Positions 1 to 6,606 of a DNA stretch of 16,291 nucleotides are shown here, piece after piece. Position 1 is the first letter of the stretch. Each line of letters starts with the position of its first letter. The position numbers and the translations under genes are program-made. Source of the stretch: CAYLLN01 sp040901775. GTDB lineage: Bacteria; Planctomycetota; Planctomycetia; Pirellulales; Pirellulaceae. The notes beneath the pieces are model-generated. The model was not told where the DNA came from. It saw only the letters and a program-made list of their open reading frames with translations, and searched no databases. The stretch covers positions 1-16,291 of the forward strand of contig JBBDYF010000224.1 in assembly GCA_040901775.1 (NCBI GenBank), read 5' to 3'.

Positions 1-597
1 GACGGTTACCCCTTTGAGGACGACGGCCCCGCTTCCGATCCAAACGTCGTCGCCAATGCTGACCGGCCGCACCTCCGCCAGCGGAGAGGTCTGGCCGCTG
101 CGACGCGTCTCGGCCTGCAAGGGATGCCCGTCATAATCGGCAATCGTCACGCCACCCGCGATCAAGCAATGACGGCCAATCCGCAGCGACTTGGCGATCC
201 GGAAATCGGCGTGGTGGCCAAGGAAGGTGTCGTCGCCGATGATCAGTTCCGGCGCATCGAAATGCCGATTGTTGAACGCAAACTGCGGCTTGCCAGAGAA
301 GCGGACCCGCGCGCCCACGACGATGCGTCCCTGACCTTGCAGGTACGGCAACTCTTCCATTTGAAATCCGTTGCCGACCGATTCGCACTGGCTGCGAAAC
401 AGCGGTTCATTCCAGCAAAACCGCCGCAGCCAGATCCAGGTTTCCCGCAGGGTGACGTGCAGCCCATAGCAGAGCCGCCAGAGCGGTCTGGTGGCGCGGT
501 TGACGGGCAAGTGCAGGCTCAACCCTTGCCGGGCCAGCCGCTTCAGGCCGGTACAGTACGGCCCTTCTCCCCGCTTGATGTTGCGCACGAGTTTCAT
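1..597 (-). CDS. Hexapeptide-repeat (left-handed beta-helix) acyltransferase, C-terminus cut by window edge
   Basis: The reverse strand is open from an ATG at 597 to the left edge, giving 199 residues with no stop, so the gene is partial at its 3' end. The second half shows hexapeptide-repeat segments: IIGDDTFLGHHADF (about 119-132), RIGRHCLIAGGVTIADYDGHP (about 139-159 in part) and SIGDDVWIGSGAVVLKG (180-196). His158 in the DGHP stretch sits where the catalytic histidine lies in the maltose/galactoside/colanic-acid O-acetyltransferase family. Such enzymes use acetyl-CoA (or another acyl-CoA) to acylate a sugar hydroxyl in the cytoplasm. The first ~80 residues are basic and aromatic, without a recognised domain. 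The start overlaps the stop of the upstream glycosyltransferase as ATGA, and a GAGAAGG ribosome-binding site lies 7 nt before it, so this start is well supported. In this operon it most likely O-acetylates the polysaccharide or its precursor. Substrate and exact subfamily are unknown; a serine-acetyltransferase-like role is less likely given the context. Confidence 0.85.
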   Translation of the reverse strand, partial: MKLVRNIKRGEGPYCTGLKRLARQGLSLHLPVNRATRPLWRLCYGLHVTLRETWIWLRRFCWNEPLFRSQCESVGNGFQMEELPYLQGQGRIVVGARVRFSGKPQFAFNNRHFDAPELIIGDDTFLGHHADFRIAKSLRIGRHCLIAGGVTIADYDGHPLQAETRRSGQTSPLAEVRPVSIGDDVWIGSGAVVLKGVTV

Positions 598-1595
598 GCC
601 TGAACCTTCTCGCCCGTTACGCTGCCCGGAACCTTTTCGATCCGAACGCTATCGCCCGGATCGTTGCCCGTACCGACCAATTCTACTTGACGCGGGCCGC
701 CGGCAACCGATTTTGCCGCCGAGCGGAGCAAGAGCCGCAGCCGGCCCCAGCGATAGCGAACCGCGGGGGGCCACATGGGCAGCGGATAGGTCAGCAGCGA
801 CCGCACCAACAAGCGCAGCGCCTGCTCGGGCCGCCCGCCGGCAAAGTACATGTAGCCGGTCGAGTAATCGACGTGCGCCCGGCATTTGCGGCGAAACCAG
901 GGACGATGCTTCCAGACTCCCGCCGCTTCCAACTTGGCATGAATGCGCAGCAGTCCGCGGCGCATGGTGTCGGCTTGCTTGCCCAGGCTGCCGGCCGTGT
1001 CGCGATAGCCGGTCAGTGGCTCGTCCAGCACGGCAACCTGGCCGAGCTGCGCGCAGCGGAGCCACAAGTCGTAGTCTTCGGGTCCGAACAGCTCGGTGTC
1101 GAACGGGCCGGCCCGCAGGGCGATGGATCGCCGCACCACGATCGACGACGTGGCCAGCGGATTGAACAGCAACATCTCCGCCAACGAGACAGGGTTGATT
1201 CTGGCGGCCGACGGATCGGCCAGCATTGCAAACGGCCCAGGCCAAGCCGTCAGCCCGGTCGCCAACAAGCCAACATCGGGGCGACTTTCCAACGCGGCGA
1301 CCTGCCGCTCGAGCTTGGACGGATGCCAGGCGTCGTCGGCATCTAAAAATCCGATCAGCTCCCCAGTCGCCAGGCGCAGCCCGGTGTTGCGGGCCGCGGC
1401 GACGCGACCGTTCGGCTGCCGGACATACTGAATTCGATCTCGAAACGGAGCGAGACGAGCCTCGGTGTCGTCCGTCGATCCATCGTCCACGACGATCACT
1501 TCCGCGGCGGGCCGGGTTTGCGCAAGCACGCTTTCCACCGCCTCGACCACCAGCGGCGCGCTGTTGTACGTCGGAATGATGACGCTTATACGCAT
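594..1595 (-). CDS. GT2 family glycosyltransferase
   Basis: A 333-residue GT-A fold glycosyltransferase. It opens directly with the family N-terminus MRISVIIPTYNS, has the nucleotide-binding VVDDGSTDD segment (35-43), the metal-binding FLDADDAW segment (83-90) and a GPEDYDLWLR motif (171-180) that supplies the usual acidic catalytic base (E173/D174). The family transfers a sugar from a nucleotide-activated donor with inversion, at the cytoplasmic face of the membrane. The reading frame stays open for another 303 codons upstream, but that part lies antiparallel in phase within the preceding gene and does not look like protein, so the ATG at 1595 is chosen. The gene overlaps the preceding GT4 gene by 10 bp and the following acyltransferase by 4 bp. 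The C-terminal ~100 residues are basic and rich in Leu, probably membrane-associating. Sugar specificity cannot be read from the sequence. Confidence 0.93.
   Translation of the reverse strand: MRISVIIPTYNSAPLVVEAVESVLAQTRPAAEVIVVDDGSTDDTEARLAPFRDRIQYVRQPNGRVAAARNTGLRLATGELIGFLDADDAWHPSKLERQVAALESRPDVGLLATGLTAWPGPFAMLADPSAARINPVSLAEMLLFNPLATSSIVVRRSIALRAGPFDTELFGPEDYDLWLRCAQLGQVAVLDEPLTGYRDTAGSLGKQADTMRRGLLRIHAKLEAAGVWKHRPWFRRKCRAHVDYSTGYMYFAGGRPEQALRLLVRSLLTYPLPMWPPAVRYRWGRLRLLLRSAAKSVAGGPRQVELVGTGNDPGDSVRIEKVPGSVTGEKVQA
605..611 (-). promoter_or_regulatory. Ribosome-binding site of the acyltransferase gene
   Basis: On the minus strand GAGAAGG lies 7 nt upstream of the ATG at 597, inside the last codons of the preceding glycosyltransferase gene. 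It supports the 597 start and coupled translation of the ATGA-overlapping pair. Confidence 0.6.
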
Positions 1596-2785
1596 GCCTG
1601 CTCGCTCGCTGCCGACGCTTCGGCTTTGGCGGGCGTATTCATCACTCGTCCGTAATAGTCGAGGATTTGATCGACCACCGCTTCGCGGCTGAAGTTTTGC
1701 AGGCAGTGCTGCTGGGCCAGCGAGCCCAGGTTCCGCCGCTCCCCCTCGCAGCCGGCCATCTGTTCGAGTTCGCAGGCCAATGCTCCCGAAGCCGCCATAT
1801 CGATCGTTTTGCCCCCCGGCCCCACCATCCAGGCCATCACGGGATGCTCGTGAACCAGGCAGGGCAAACCGCTGGCCGCCCCCTCCAAAAGGGCAATCGG
1901 CATCATCTCTTTCAAGCTGCCGAGAACGAACAGATCGGCTGCCCGATAGAGGTCGGGCATTCGCGAACGCGGAAACCGGACCAGAAAGCGGACCCGATCG
2001 CCCAGCCGGCGTTTGCCTTCCGCCACCAGTTCGTCGGTTTCGGGCTCCCAGCCGCCGGCAATCACCAAATAGATCGGCAGGTCGGGCCGGCGCTGTAGCA
2101 GGGCAGCAAACTCGTCGAGCAGGTAATCGACCCGTTTGTGATTCCGCTTGATCGCCGCCGCCACCAGCACCACCAGGGCGTTGGGCGGAATGTCCAACTC
2201 GCGCCGCAATTCGGGCGATTGGCCGGGCCGGAAGAGACTGGTGTCGATAAAGTTGGGAATGGCGGTCCAGGTCGGCTTCCAGACGCCGGCCGCCCGCGAC
2301 TCTTCCAGGTGCCAGGGGGCCAAGTGTTGCAGGTAGGTGATTTTTCGCTGGAAATCGAGCGGCTCCTCGGTCCCGTGGGCCAGGATGGTTTTGGTTTTTA
2401 ACCACCCCAGCCGGCGGGCCCGCTGCACGTACAGCGCCACCTGCGGATCTTGCACATGCAGCAGGCCGACCCGCTCTTTCCGCAAAACCTTGATCAGATT
2501 CCACGCGTAGGTCGCCTGCTCGACGCCGTAGCCATTGCCCATTCCCAGTCGCCAGCCGAGAAACCGCGGCAAGCGGGCAAGGGTGTTTTTGGCCTGTGGC
2601 GACTCGCGCGTCCAGCAGCGAACGACTCGCTCGTAGTCGGCTTGCGGCTCGCCCCCCCCTTTGCAGACGATAACCGGCAAGCCGCGCTCGGCGAGCGCCT
2701 GGCCCAGGTCGTGCGCCCAGGCTTCGATCCCGCGGGCGACGTGCCCCAGGCCGGAGGAGGCAATCGCAATCGTCTTTTCTTTCAT
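1586..2785 (-). CDS. GT4 family (GT-B fold) glycosyltransferase
   Basis: A 399-residue retaining-type glycosyltransferase with two Rossmann halves. The N-terminal half starts MKEKTIAIASSGLGHVARGI, with a glycine-rich acceptor-side loop (SGLGHVARG, 11-19). The C-terminal half carries the donor-binding GT4 pattern, including VIAGGWEPE (241-249), AADLFVLGSLKEMMP (282-296) and the E-x7-E pair E293/E301. Known members use nucleotide sugars to extend cell-surface glycans in the cytoplasm. The ATG at 2785 is 1 nt after the stop of the preceding methyltransferase, whose last codons (TTGGAGTGGGAC) provide a GGAG-type ribosome-binding site. An open stretch of 17 codons further upstream falls inside that methyltransferase and is not used. 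The gene ends by overlapping the next gene by 10 bp, with an Ala/Glu-rich C-terminal tail. Donor and acceptor are unknown. Confidence 0.92.
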   Translation of the reverse strand: MKEKTIAIASSGLGHVARGIEAWAHDLGQALAERGLPVIVCKGGGEPQADYERVVRCWTRESPQAKNTLARLPRFLGWRLGMGNGYGVEQATYAWNLIKVLRKERVGLLHVQDPQVALYVQRARRLGWLKTKTILAHGTEEPLDFQRKITYLQHLAPWHLEESRAAGVWKPTWTAIPNFIDTSLFRPGQSPELRRELDIPPNALVVLVAAAIKRNHKRVDYLLDEFAALLQRRPDLPIYLVIAGGWEPETDELVAEGKRRLGDRVRFLVRFPRSRMPDLYRAADLFVLGSLKEMMPIALLEGAASGLPCLVHEHPVMAWMVGPGGKTIDMAASGALACELEQMAGCEGERRNLGSLAQQHCLQNFSREAVVDQILDYYGRVMNTPAKAEASAASEQACV

Positions 2786-2786
2786 T

Positions 2787-3407
2787 TCAGTCCCACTCCA
2801 ACAATCGCTTCTTACCATCCTCGAACCAGAAACCAACTAGATAGCGACTGAATCGAGGAAGATAATGACCAAGCGATCCAAATGCGCGACTGAGTCTAAA
2901 AGAAGGCGACTTCAAGCCTACACCTACGATCTGTGTGAACCCTGATGCCTTAAACTCGCTGTAGAGGAAATTGTGCTGGTGTGCTTCATATTTATTGAAT
3001 CCGTCAATCGTCTCGCCGCCGCCACGTAAACAGGCGAAATTTGGCGTTGTCACTACGAAGGACTGCCGGCATACACGTTTCAGTTCGGTAAATAGCTTTT
3101 TGCCGTCCTCTTGCGGCAGGTGTTCGAGCACCTCGCAGGCTACGGCAGAATCGAATGATTTGTCCTCAAAAGGTAAATTCGTTGCAGATGCCACCTGAAG
3201 TTTGTCATATACATTGAATTGTGCGAGCGACTCGATGTGTGGCTCGAATAAGTCAATGCCCGTAATTGATACTGGCTCTTCGTTGGACCAGCGATAGGTC
3301 TTTAAAAGATAACCCCACTTACCATGGCCGCATCCCACGTCGAGAAAGTTGCTGCCCAATAGGTTAGGAACCACTAGGGCGTCAAATGTCAGCGGACTCG
3401 TGCTCAT
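2787..3407 (-). CDS. Class I SAM-dependent methyltransferase (AT-rich insert gene)
   Basis: A 206-residue Methyltransf_11-type enzyme. SAM-binding motif I is FLDVGCGHGKWG (21-32), the acidic residue that holds the ribose is in ITGIDLFEP (48-56), and the motif around FDSAVACEVLEHLP (85-98) is typical of small-molecule and sugar O-/N-methyltransferases. There is no signal peptide or membrane segment, so it should act in the cytoplasm on a sugar precursor or growing chain. The start ATG overlaps the stop of the upstream GT4 gene as ATGA, and the next gene begins 1 nt after its stop. By hand count over 2821-3360 its GC is about 48%, against roughly 60-70% in its neighbours, and its codons are correspondingly AT-richer. 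This suggests recent acquisition as a cassette, yet the junctions are those of a native operon gene. The methylated position is unknown. Confidence 0.9.
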   Translation of the reverse strand: MSTSPLTFDALVVPNLLGSNFLDVGCGHGKWGYLLKTYRWSNEEPVSITGIDLFEPHIESLAQFNVYDKLQVASATNLPFEDKSFDSAVACEVLEHLPQEDGKKLFTELKRVCRQSFVVTTPNFACLRGGGETIDGFNKYEAHQHNFLYSEFKASGFTQIVGVGLKSPSFRLSRAFGSLGHYLPRFSRYLVGFWFEDGKKRLLEWD

Positions 3408-4645
3408 TGAAAGCGTCTTTCTTTGGTCCCTAGCATCTGACGATAAACGTCAAGCGTTTTGCGGACCATGTCGGCTTCGTGAAAGTGCGTAACGACCCGC
3501 TCGCGACCGGCATTGCCAAGTTGCTGCCGCAACTCTGCCGACTCGAGCAGTGGCCGCAGGGCAACGGCCAAAGCGGCAGGGCTCTGCGGAGGGGCCAAAA
3601 ATCCCGTTTGCTCCGGCACAATCACTTCGGGGATGCCGCCGACCGTCGAGCCGACTGCCGGCAGGGCGTGAGCCATCGCTTCCAACAGGGCGTAGCCCAG
3701 CGTTTCCGCCAGAGAGGGAATAGCAAATATGTCGAGGGCGTCGAGAAACAGGTTGACGTCAGCCAGTTGTCCCAGGAAAAAGACGTGGGGGGCGAGGCCC
3801 AGGGCGTCGGCCTTCGCTTCCAGTTGCTCGCGGTGAAATCCCGACCCCGCGATCGCGACCTTGGCCTGCGGAAACTCGCCACGCAAAAGGGCCAGGGATT
3901 TTATTAAAGCGTCGAAACCTTTGACCGGATCGAGCCGGCCCATGCCGCCGATCAACAGGGCGTCCGCGGGGAGGCCCAGACGCCCGCGTGCGGCGGCCCG
4001 CGACGAGCTGCGGCAGAACCGCTCGGGATCGATCCCGTTATGAATAGTGACGACGCGATGGTCTGATATTCCAGTGCGCCGCATCCAATCGCGTTTGGTC
4101 GCCTCGCTAACGGCGATCGCCCGGTGCAGGCAGCGGTTGCTGTACCATTCCAACGCGCGATGCGGGAGCCCGCTCCGTACTCCATCCAGGTCGCATGTCG
4201 AATCGACGTGAAAAGTGCCCACGACCCGGGGAATCCCGGCTTGACGGGCGGCTAAGGGCGACTCTTCGCAACCGGTTCTCTGCGTATGAAACAGATCAAA
4301 GCGGTATTCGCCCAACCGCTTGGCCATCCGAGCGGCGTCTCGATAGAAACCCAGGCACTGCCGAGCCGGCCGGGGAACCAACCGGGCCAGCCGCGAACCC
4401 GCGCGAGTGCCTCTTGTTGCGGTTGTCGCTTCGCCCGGTCCCACCGCCGAGGCTAGGTGGGCTGGCATGGCGAGCGAGGCCAGGCGAATCTCCGGTCGCG
4501 GGGCATATTCCCCTTCCTGGTCGCCCAACACGGTGACCTCAAACTCGGCCACGTCGATCCCCGCCAGCAGGGAGTGCAGGTAGCGCCACGGCCCGGCATT
4601 GTTTACGCCGGGGCAATAAAAGCCGATTTTGTTGCGCGTGTGCAT
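3404..4645 (-). CDS. GT4 family (GT-B fold) glycosyltransferase
   Basis: A 413-residue glycosyltransferase of the large GT4/GT1-like group. The N-terminal acceptor half begins MHTRNKIGFYCPGVNNAGPW, with the glycine-containing loop near 13-18. The donor half is classical: IHNGIDPERF (201-210), GGMGRLDPVKGFDALI (233-248), VAIAGSGFHREQLE (263-276), and SLAETLGYALLEAMAHALP (311-329) with the E-x7-E pair E314/E322, followed by GGIPEVI. These residues bind the nucleotide sugar in the retaining enzymes of this family. The frame is open for 13 more codons to a TTG at 4684 that overlaps the previous gene; the ATG at 4645 is preferred because it starts right at the first beta strand, although its ribosome-binding site is weak. 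It lies 22 nt after the preceding GT2 gene and overlaps the following methyltransferase by 4 bp. It probably adds one internal sugar of the repeat unit; which one is unknown. Confidence 0.93.
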   Translation of the reverse strand: MHTRNKIGFYCPGVNNAGPWRYLHSLLAGIDVAEFEVTVLGDQEGEYAPRPEIRLASLAMPAHLASAVGPGEATTATRGTRAGSRLARLVPRPARQCLGFYRDAARMAKRLGEYRFDLFHTQRTGCEESPLAARQAGIPRVVGTFHVDSTCDLDGVRSGLPHRALEWYSNRCLHRAIAVSEATKRDWMRRTGISDHRVVTIHNGIDPERFCRSSSRAAARGRLGLPADALLIGGMGRLDPVKGFDALIKSLALLRGEFPQAKVAIAGSGFHREQLEAKADALGLAPHVFFLGQLADVNLFLDALDIFAIPSLAETLGYALLEAMAHALPAVGSTVGGIPEVIVPEQTGFLAPPQSPAALAVALRPLLESAELRQQLGNAGRERVVTHFHEADMVRKTLDVYRQMLGTKERRFQ

Positions 4646-4667
4646 CGTACTTTTGCCAATGCCGGGC

Positions 4668-5657
4668 CTATGGGCCGATCCCAATGGGAGAGGGCCGGGG
4701 TGAGGGTTCTGGAAGAGGCTCTAAGTCTCGGAACCCAGATGCAAACAGGGTGTGCAACGCTTCATCCACTTCGGCCCGCGCCTCGGCGATCCAGCGCTGG
4801 CGCTGGTAGATCACATCGCTCGACAGGCCATTGCGGCATGCCCGCCAGGCCAGCGACGCCCAGCCCTTGCCGTAGGCCATGCCCCCGCGGATCGCGCAGA
4901 CGGCGGCTTGGGGACGACTCATGGGCGCGATCCGCAAGGTCGAGCGTACGCCCCAGTAATGTCGCTGCAAAAACCATTGCTTGTGCAGCCGGCTGGGTGG
5001 TATGCGATGCCAGAGAAATGCTGCCGGCTCGTAGATCAGTTTGCCCCCCGCCGCGGCGATCCGGCGGAGGACGTCGGTTTCGTCGCCGCTGATCAAGCTG
5101 GTGCCGACCCTTCCCAGTTCGATGCGAAAACAGCCGATTTTCTCGAACCAGCAGCGTTTGATCGCCAGGTTCAGGCCGCAGATTTCGTCGGGACTGCAAA
5201 TCCGCCGTACCGGCCCCCGATCGACGCGCGACAACAGGGACTCCTCGGTGATGCCGATCCAGTTGGGGCGGGCGTCGGGAAAGCGGAGCTCGGCGCGGCC
5301 GCCGACCGCGTCGCAGGCTTCTTCGCGAAATGCCTGGCACAGCGCTTGCAGCCAGTACGGCTCGACATCGACATCGTCGTCGAGAAACGCGATCACATCG
5401 GCCTGCGACAACCGAATCGCGGCGTTGCGGGCGTGGCACAGCCCGGGCCGCCTTTCGACTTCGCAGACCAGCCGCGTTCCCAAGCGATCGGCGAACTGCT
5501 CCACCACATGCGGGGTATGATCGGTGCAGTTGTTGGCGACGACGATGATCCGCCAGTCGATCCCCTCGGGCTGCGTGAGTCGCGTGAGGCCCTCCAGGGT
5601 GAGCGCCAGCTCGGCGGCACGATTGTGCGTCGGAATCGCGATATCGACGGTGTTCAT
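4668..5657 (-). CDS. GT2 family glycosyltransferase with repeat-derived C-terminal tail
   Basis: A 329-residue GT-A glycosyltransferase. The donor-binding N-terminus is MNTVDIAIPTHNR, followed by VVANNCTDHT (39-48), where Asn stands in the place often held by Asp, as in several GT2 subfamilies. The ERRPGLCHARNAAI stretch (68-81), the metal-binding FLDDDVDVEP (91-100) and the acidic SGDETDVLRR segment (190-199) complete the fold. A hydrophobic/basic region near 255-280 may touch the membrane. The ATG at 5657 is chosen because the domain begins immediately; another ATG 8 codons upstream (5681) adds residues unlike the family. The last ~16 residues (PEPSPRPSP and following) are encoded by an intergenic-type repeat, so the natural C-terminus may originally have been different. 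It follows a SAM methyltransferase by 46 nt and precedes a GT4 gene by 22 nt. Substrate unknown. Confidence 0.92.
   Translation of the reverse strand: MNTVDIAIPTHNRAAELALTLEGLTRLTQPEGIDWRIIVVANNCTDHTPHVVEQFADRLGTRLVCEVERRPGLCHARNAAIRLSQADVIAFLDDDVDVEPYWLQALCQAFREEACDAVGGRAELRFPDARPNWIGITEESLLSRVDRGPVRRICSPDEICGLNLAIKRCWFEKIGCFRIELGRVGTSLISGDETDVLRRIAAAGGKLIYEPAAFLWHRIPPSRLHKQWFLQRHYWGVRSTLRIAPMSRPQAAVCAIRGGMAYGKGWASLAWRACRNGLSSDVIYQRQRWIAEARAEVDEALHTLFASGFRDLEPLPEPSPRPSPIGIGP
4681..4712. repeat. GGGAGAGGGCCGGGGTGAGGG-type dispersed repeat fragment
   Basis: The plus strand contains GGGAGAGGGCCGGGGTGAGG and flanking bases. This purine-rich string resembles a short dispersed repeat common between genes in many GC-rich bacterial genomes, whose complementary strand reads CCCTCACCCC...CCTCTCCC. 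Here it covers the 3' end of the upstream GT2 gene and encodes its EPSPRPSP tail, ending just before the next gene. Recognition is from memory of the motif, and no second full copy lies in this window. Confidence 0.55.
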
Positions 5658-5703
5658 AAAAGCAAATTCCCATCCCAACATACTATGCCAATCTAGCTGG
5701 GTC

Positions 5704-6477
5704 CTAACTTCGTCCGGTAACGACCCTGGCCGCTGCCCGCCCCACGGCTTTGACGAGCTGCTTGAACAGGCCCCGCACGCTGCCGTATTGGTTCAGCACT
5801 CGTTCTTGAACCAGGTGCAGACAAAGGTCGTCCGCGGGCTGCTCGGGCAGGAGATTCGGATGACGGTCGATGGTGGCTCGATCGACGAATAAAAAGACGT
5901 TCTGCTGGTACCACCATTTTACCGCGGGATGGCGCCACACCTGGCGGCGAATCGGATCGAGCCGCACGAAGTCGTATCGGGCAAAATGTTTCTGCCAGAA
6001 CCTGGGCCACTGTTCATTGACATGGTGCGTTCCCCCTTGGCCCGGCAAAGCGGCGGAAAAGAGCACCGCCGGCGCCGCTTCCGTCAGCGTGCGGACCAGC
6101 CCCGCCGCCCGCGAATGCGGCAAATGCTCGCCCACTTCCAGGCAGACCGCCAGATCGAAGCGGCCTTCGATTGAAAACGGCTGGGCAATGTCGGTCGGCC
6201 GGAAACACTCGCTGGGAATCAAGAGCCGCGAGCGATCGACGTAGTCGCCGTCGTAACCCAAGATGGTCGCAGCGCCCTGTTCCTGAAAGCCGCGCAGCCA
6301 GGCCCCCCGGCCGCAGCCCACGTCCACCACCGTTTGGCAAGGGACCAGTTCGCGAACCAGGGGAACAATGGCACGGGCCGAGGCGAGCGAACCGTCGTCG
6401 ATCGAATCGAAAAAAGCGGCATCGTAGAGGCTGGCTTGGCCCTGCGCGCTGGCGCGAGTAACTTCGGCGGTCGCCAT
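5704..6477 (-). CDS. Class I SAM-dependent methyltransferase
   Basis: A 257-residue methyltransferase. SAM-binding motif I is VVDVGCGRGAWLRGF (50-64); ILGYDGDYVD (72-81) carries the acidic ribose-binding residue, and FDLAVCLEVGEHLP (107-120) is the motif that follows in this superfamily. A GTHHVNEQWPRFWQKHF block (149-165) is typical of the methyltransferases found in polysaccharide clusters. There is no membrane segment. Two ATGs compete: 6483 and 6477. The near-consensus AAGGTGG lies only 1 nt before the first but 7 nt before the second, so 6477 is preferred. The frame remains open a further 41 codons upstream to the stop of the ABC ATPase gene, but those residues are Ser/Pro-rich and unlike protein of this family. 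It probably methylates the glycan or a precursor, perhaps at the chain end recognised by the exporter (inference). Confidence 0.9.
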   Translation of the reverse strand: MATAEVTRASAQGQASLYDAAFFDSIDDGSLASARAIVPLVRELVPCQTVVDVGCGRGAWLRGFQEQGAATILGYDGDYVDRSRLLIPSECFRPTDIAQPFSIEGRFDLAVCLEVGEHLPHSRAAGLVRTLTEAAPAVLFSAALPGQGGTHHVNEQWPRFWQKHFARYDFVRLDPIRRQVWRHPAVKWWYQQNVFLFVDRATIDRHPNLLPEQPADDLCLHLVQERVLNQYGSVRGLFKQLVKAVGRAAARVVTGRS

Positions 6478-6606
6478 GTTCATTCCACCTTGGCTTGAGG
6501 GAAACGGATGGGGTGAATCGGATATAGCAGACCTCGTTGATCCATTGCCGGATGCGGGCGTCGAGCTGGCGCTGGGCCAAAAGGAGGTCGAAAGGTTCCG
6601 TGCCAT
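6478..6606 (-). other. Intergenic gap with a possible coding relic
   Basis: This is the longest gap in the operon (about 130 bp), between the Wzt-type ATPase and the methyltransferase. In one minus-strand frame, shifted from both neighbours, about 25 codons read like genuine GC-rich coding sequence, with nearly every third position G or C: residues LLLAQRQLDARIRQWINEV, around 6535-6590. The frame has no start codon of its own at a sensible place and runs out into the methyltransferase gene. I read it as a possible remnant of a deleted or degraded gene; it could also be chance. No promoter or hairpin terminator is visible. Confidence 0.35.
6485..6491 (-). promoter_or_regulatory. Ribosome-binding site deciding the methyltransferase start
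   Basis: AAGGTGG on the minus strand lies 7 nt upstream of the ATG at 6477 and 1 nt upstream of the ATG at 6483. The spacing favours 6477 as the true start. Confidence 0.6.

Noticed and set aside
1596..2504. Upstream 303-codon open extension of the GT2 gene at 594-1595
   Set aside because: It lies in a different phase inside the GT4 gene, reads as Arg/Gly/Ala-rich nonsense, and the GT2 domain begins exactly at the ATG at 1595.
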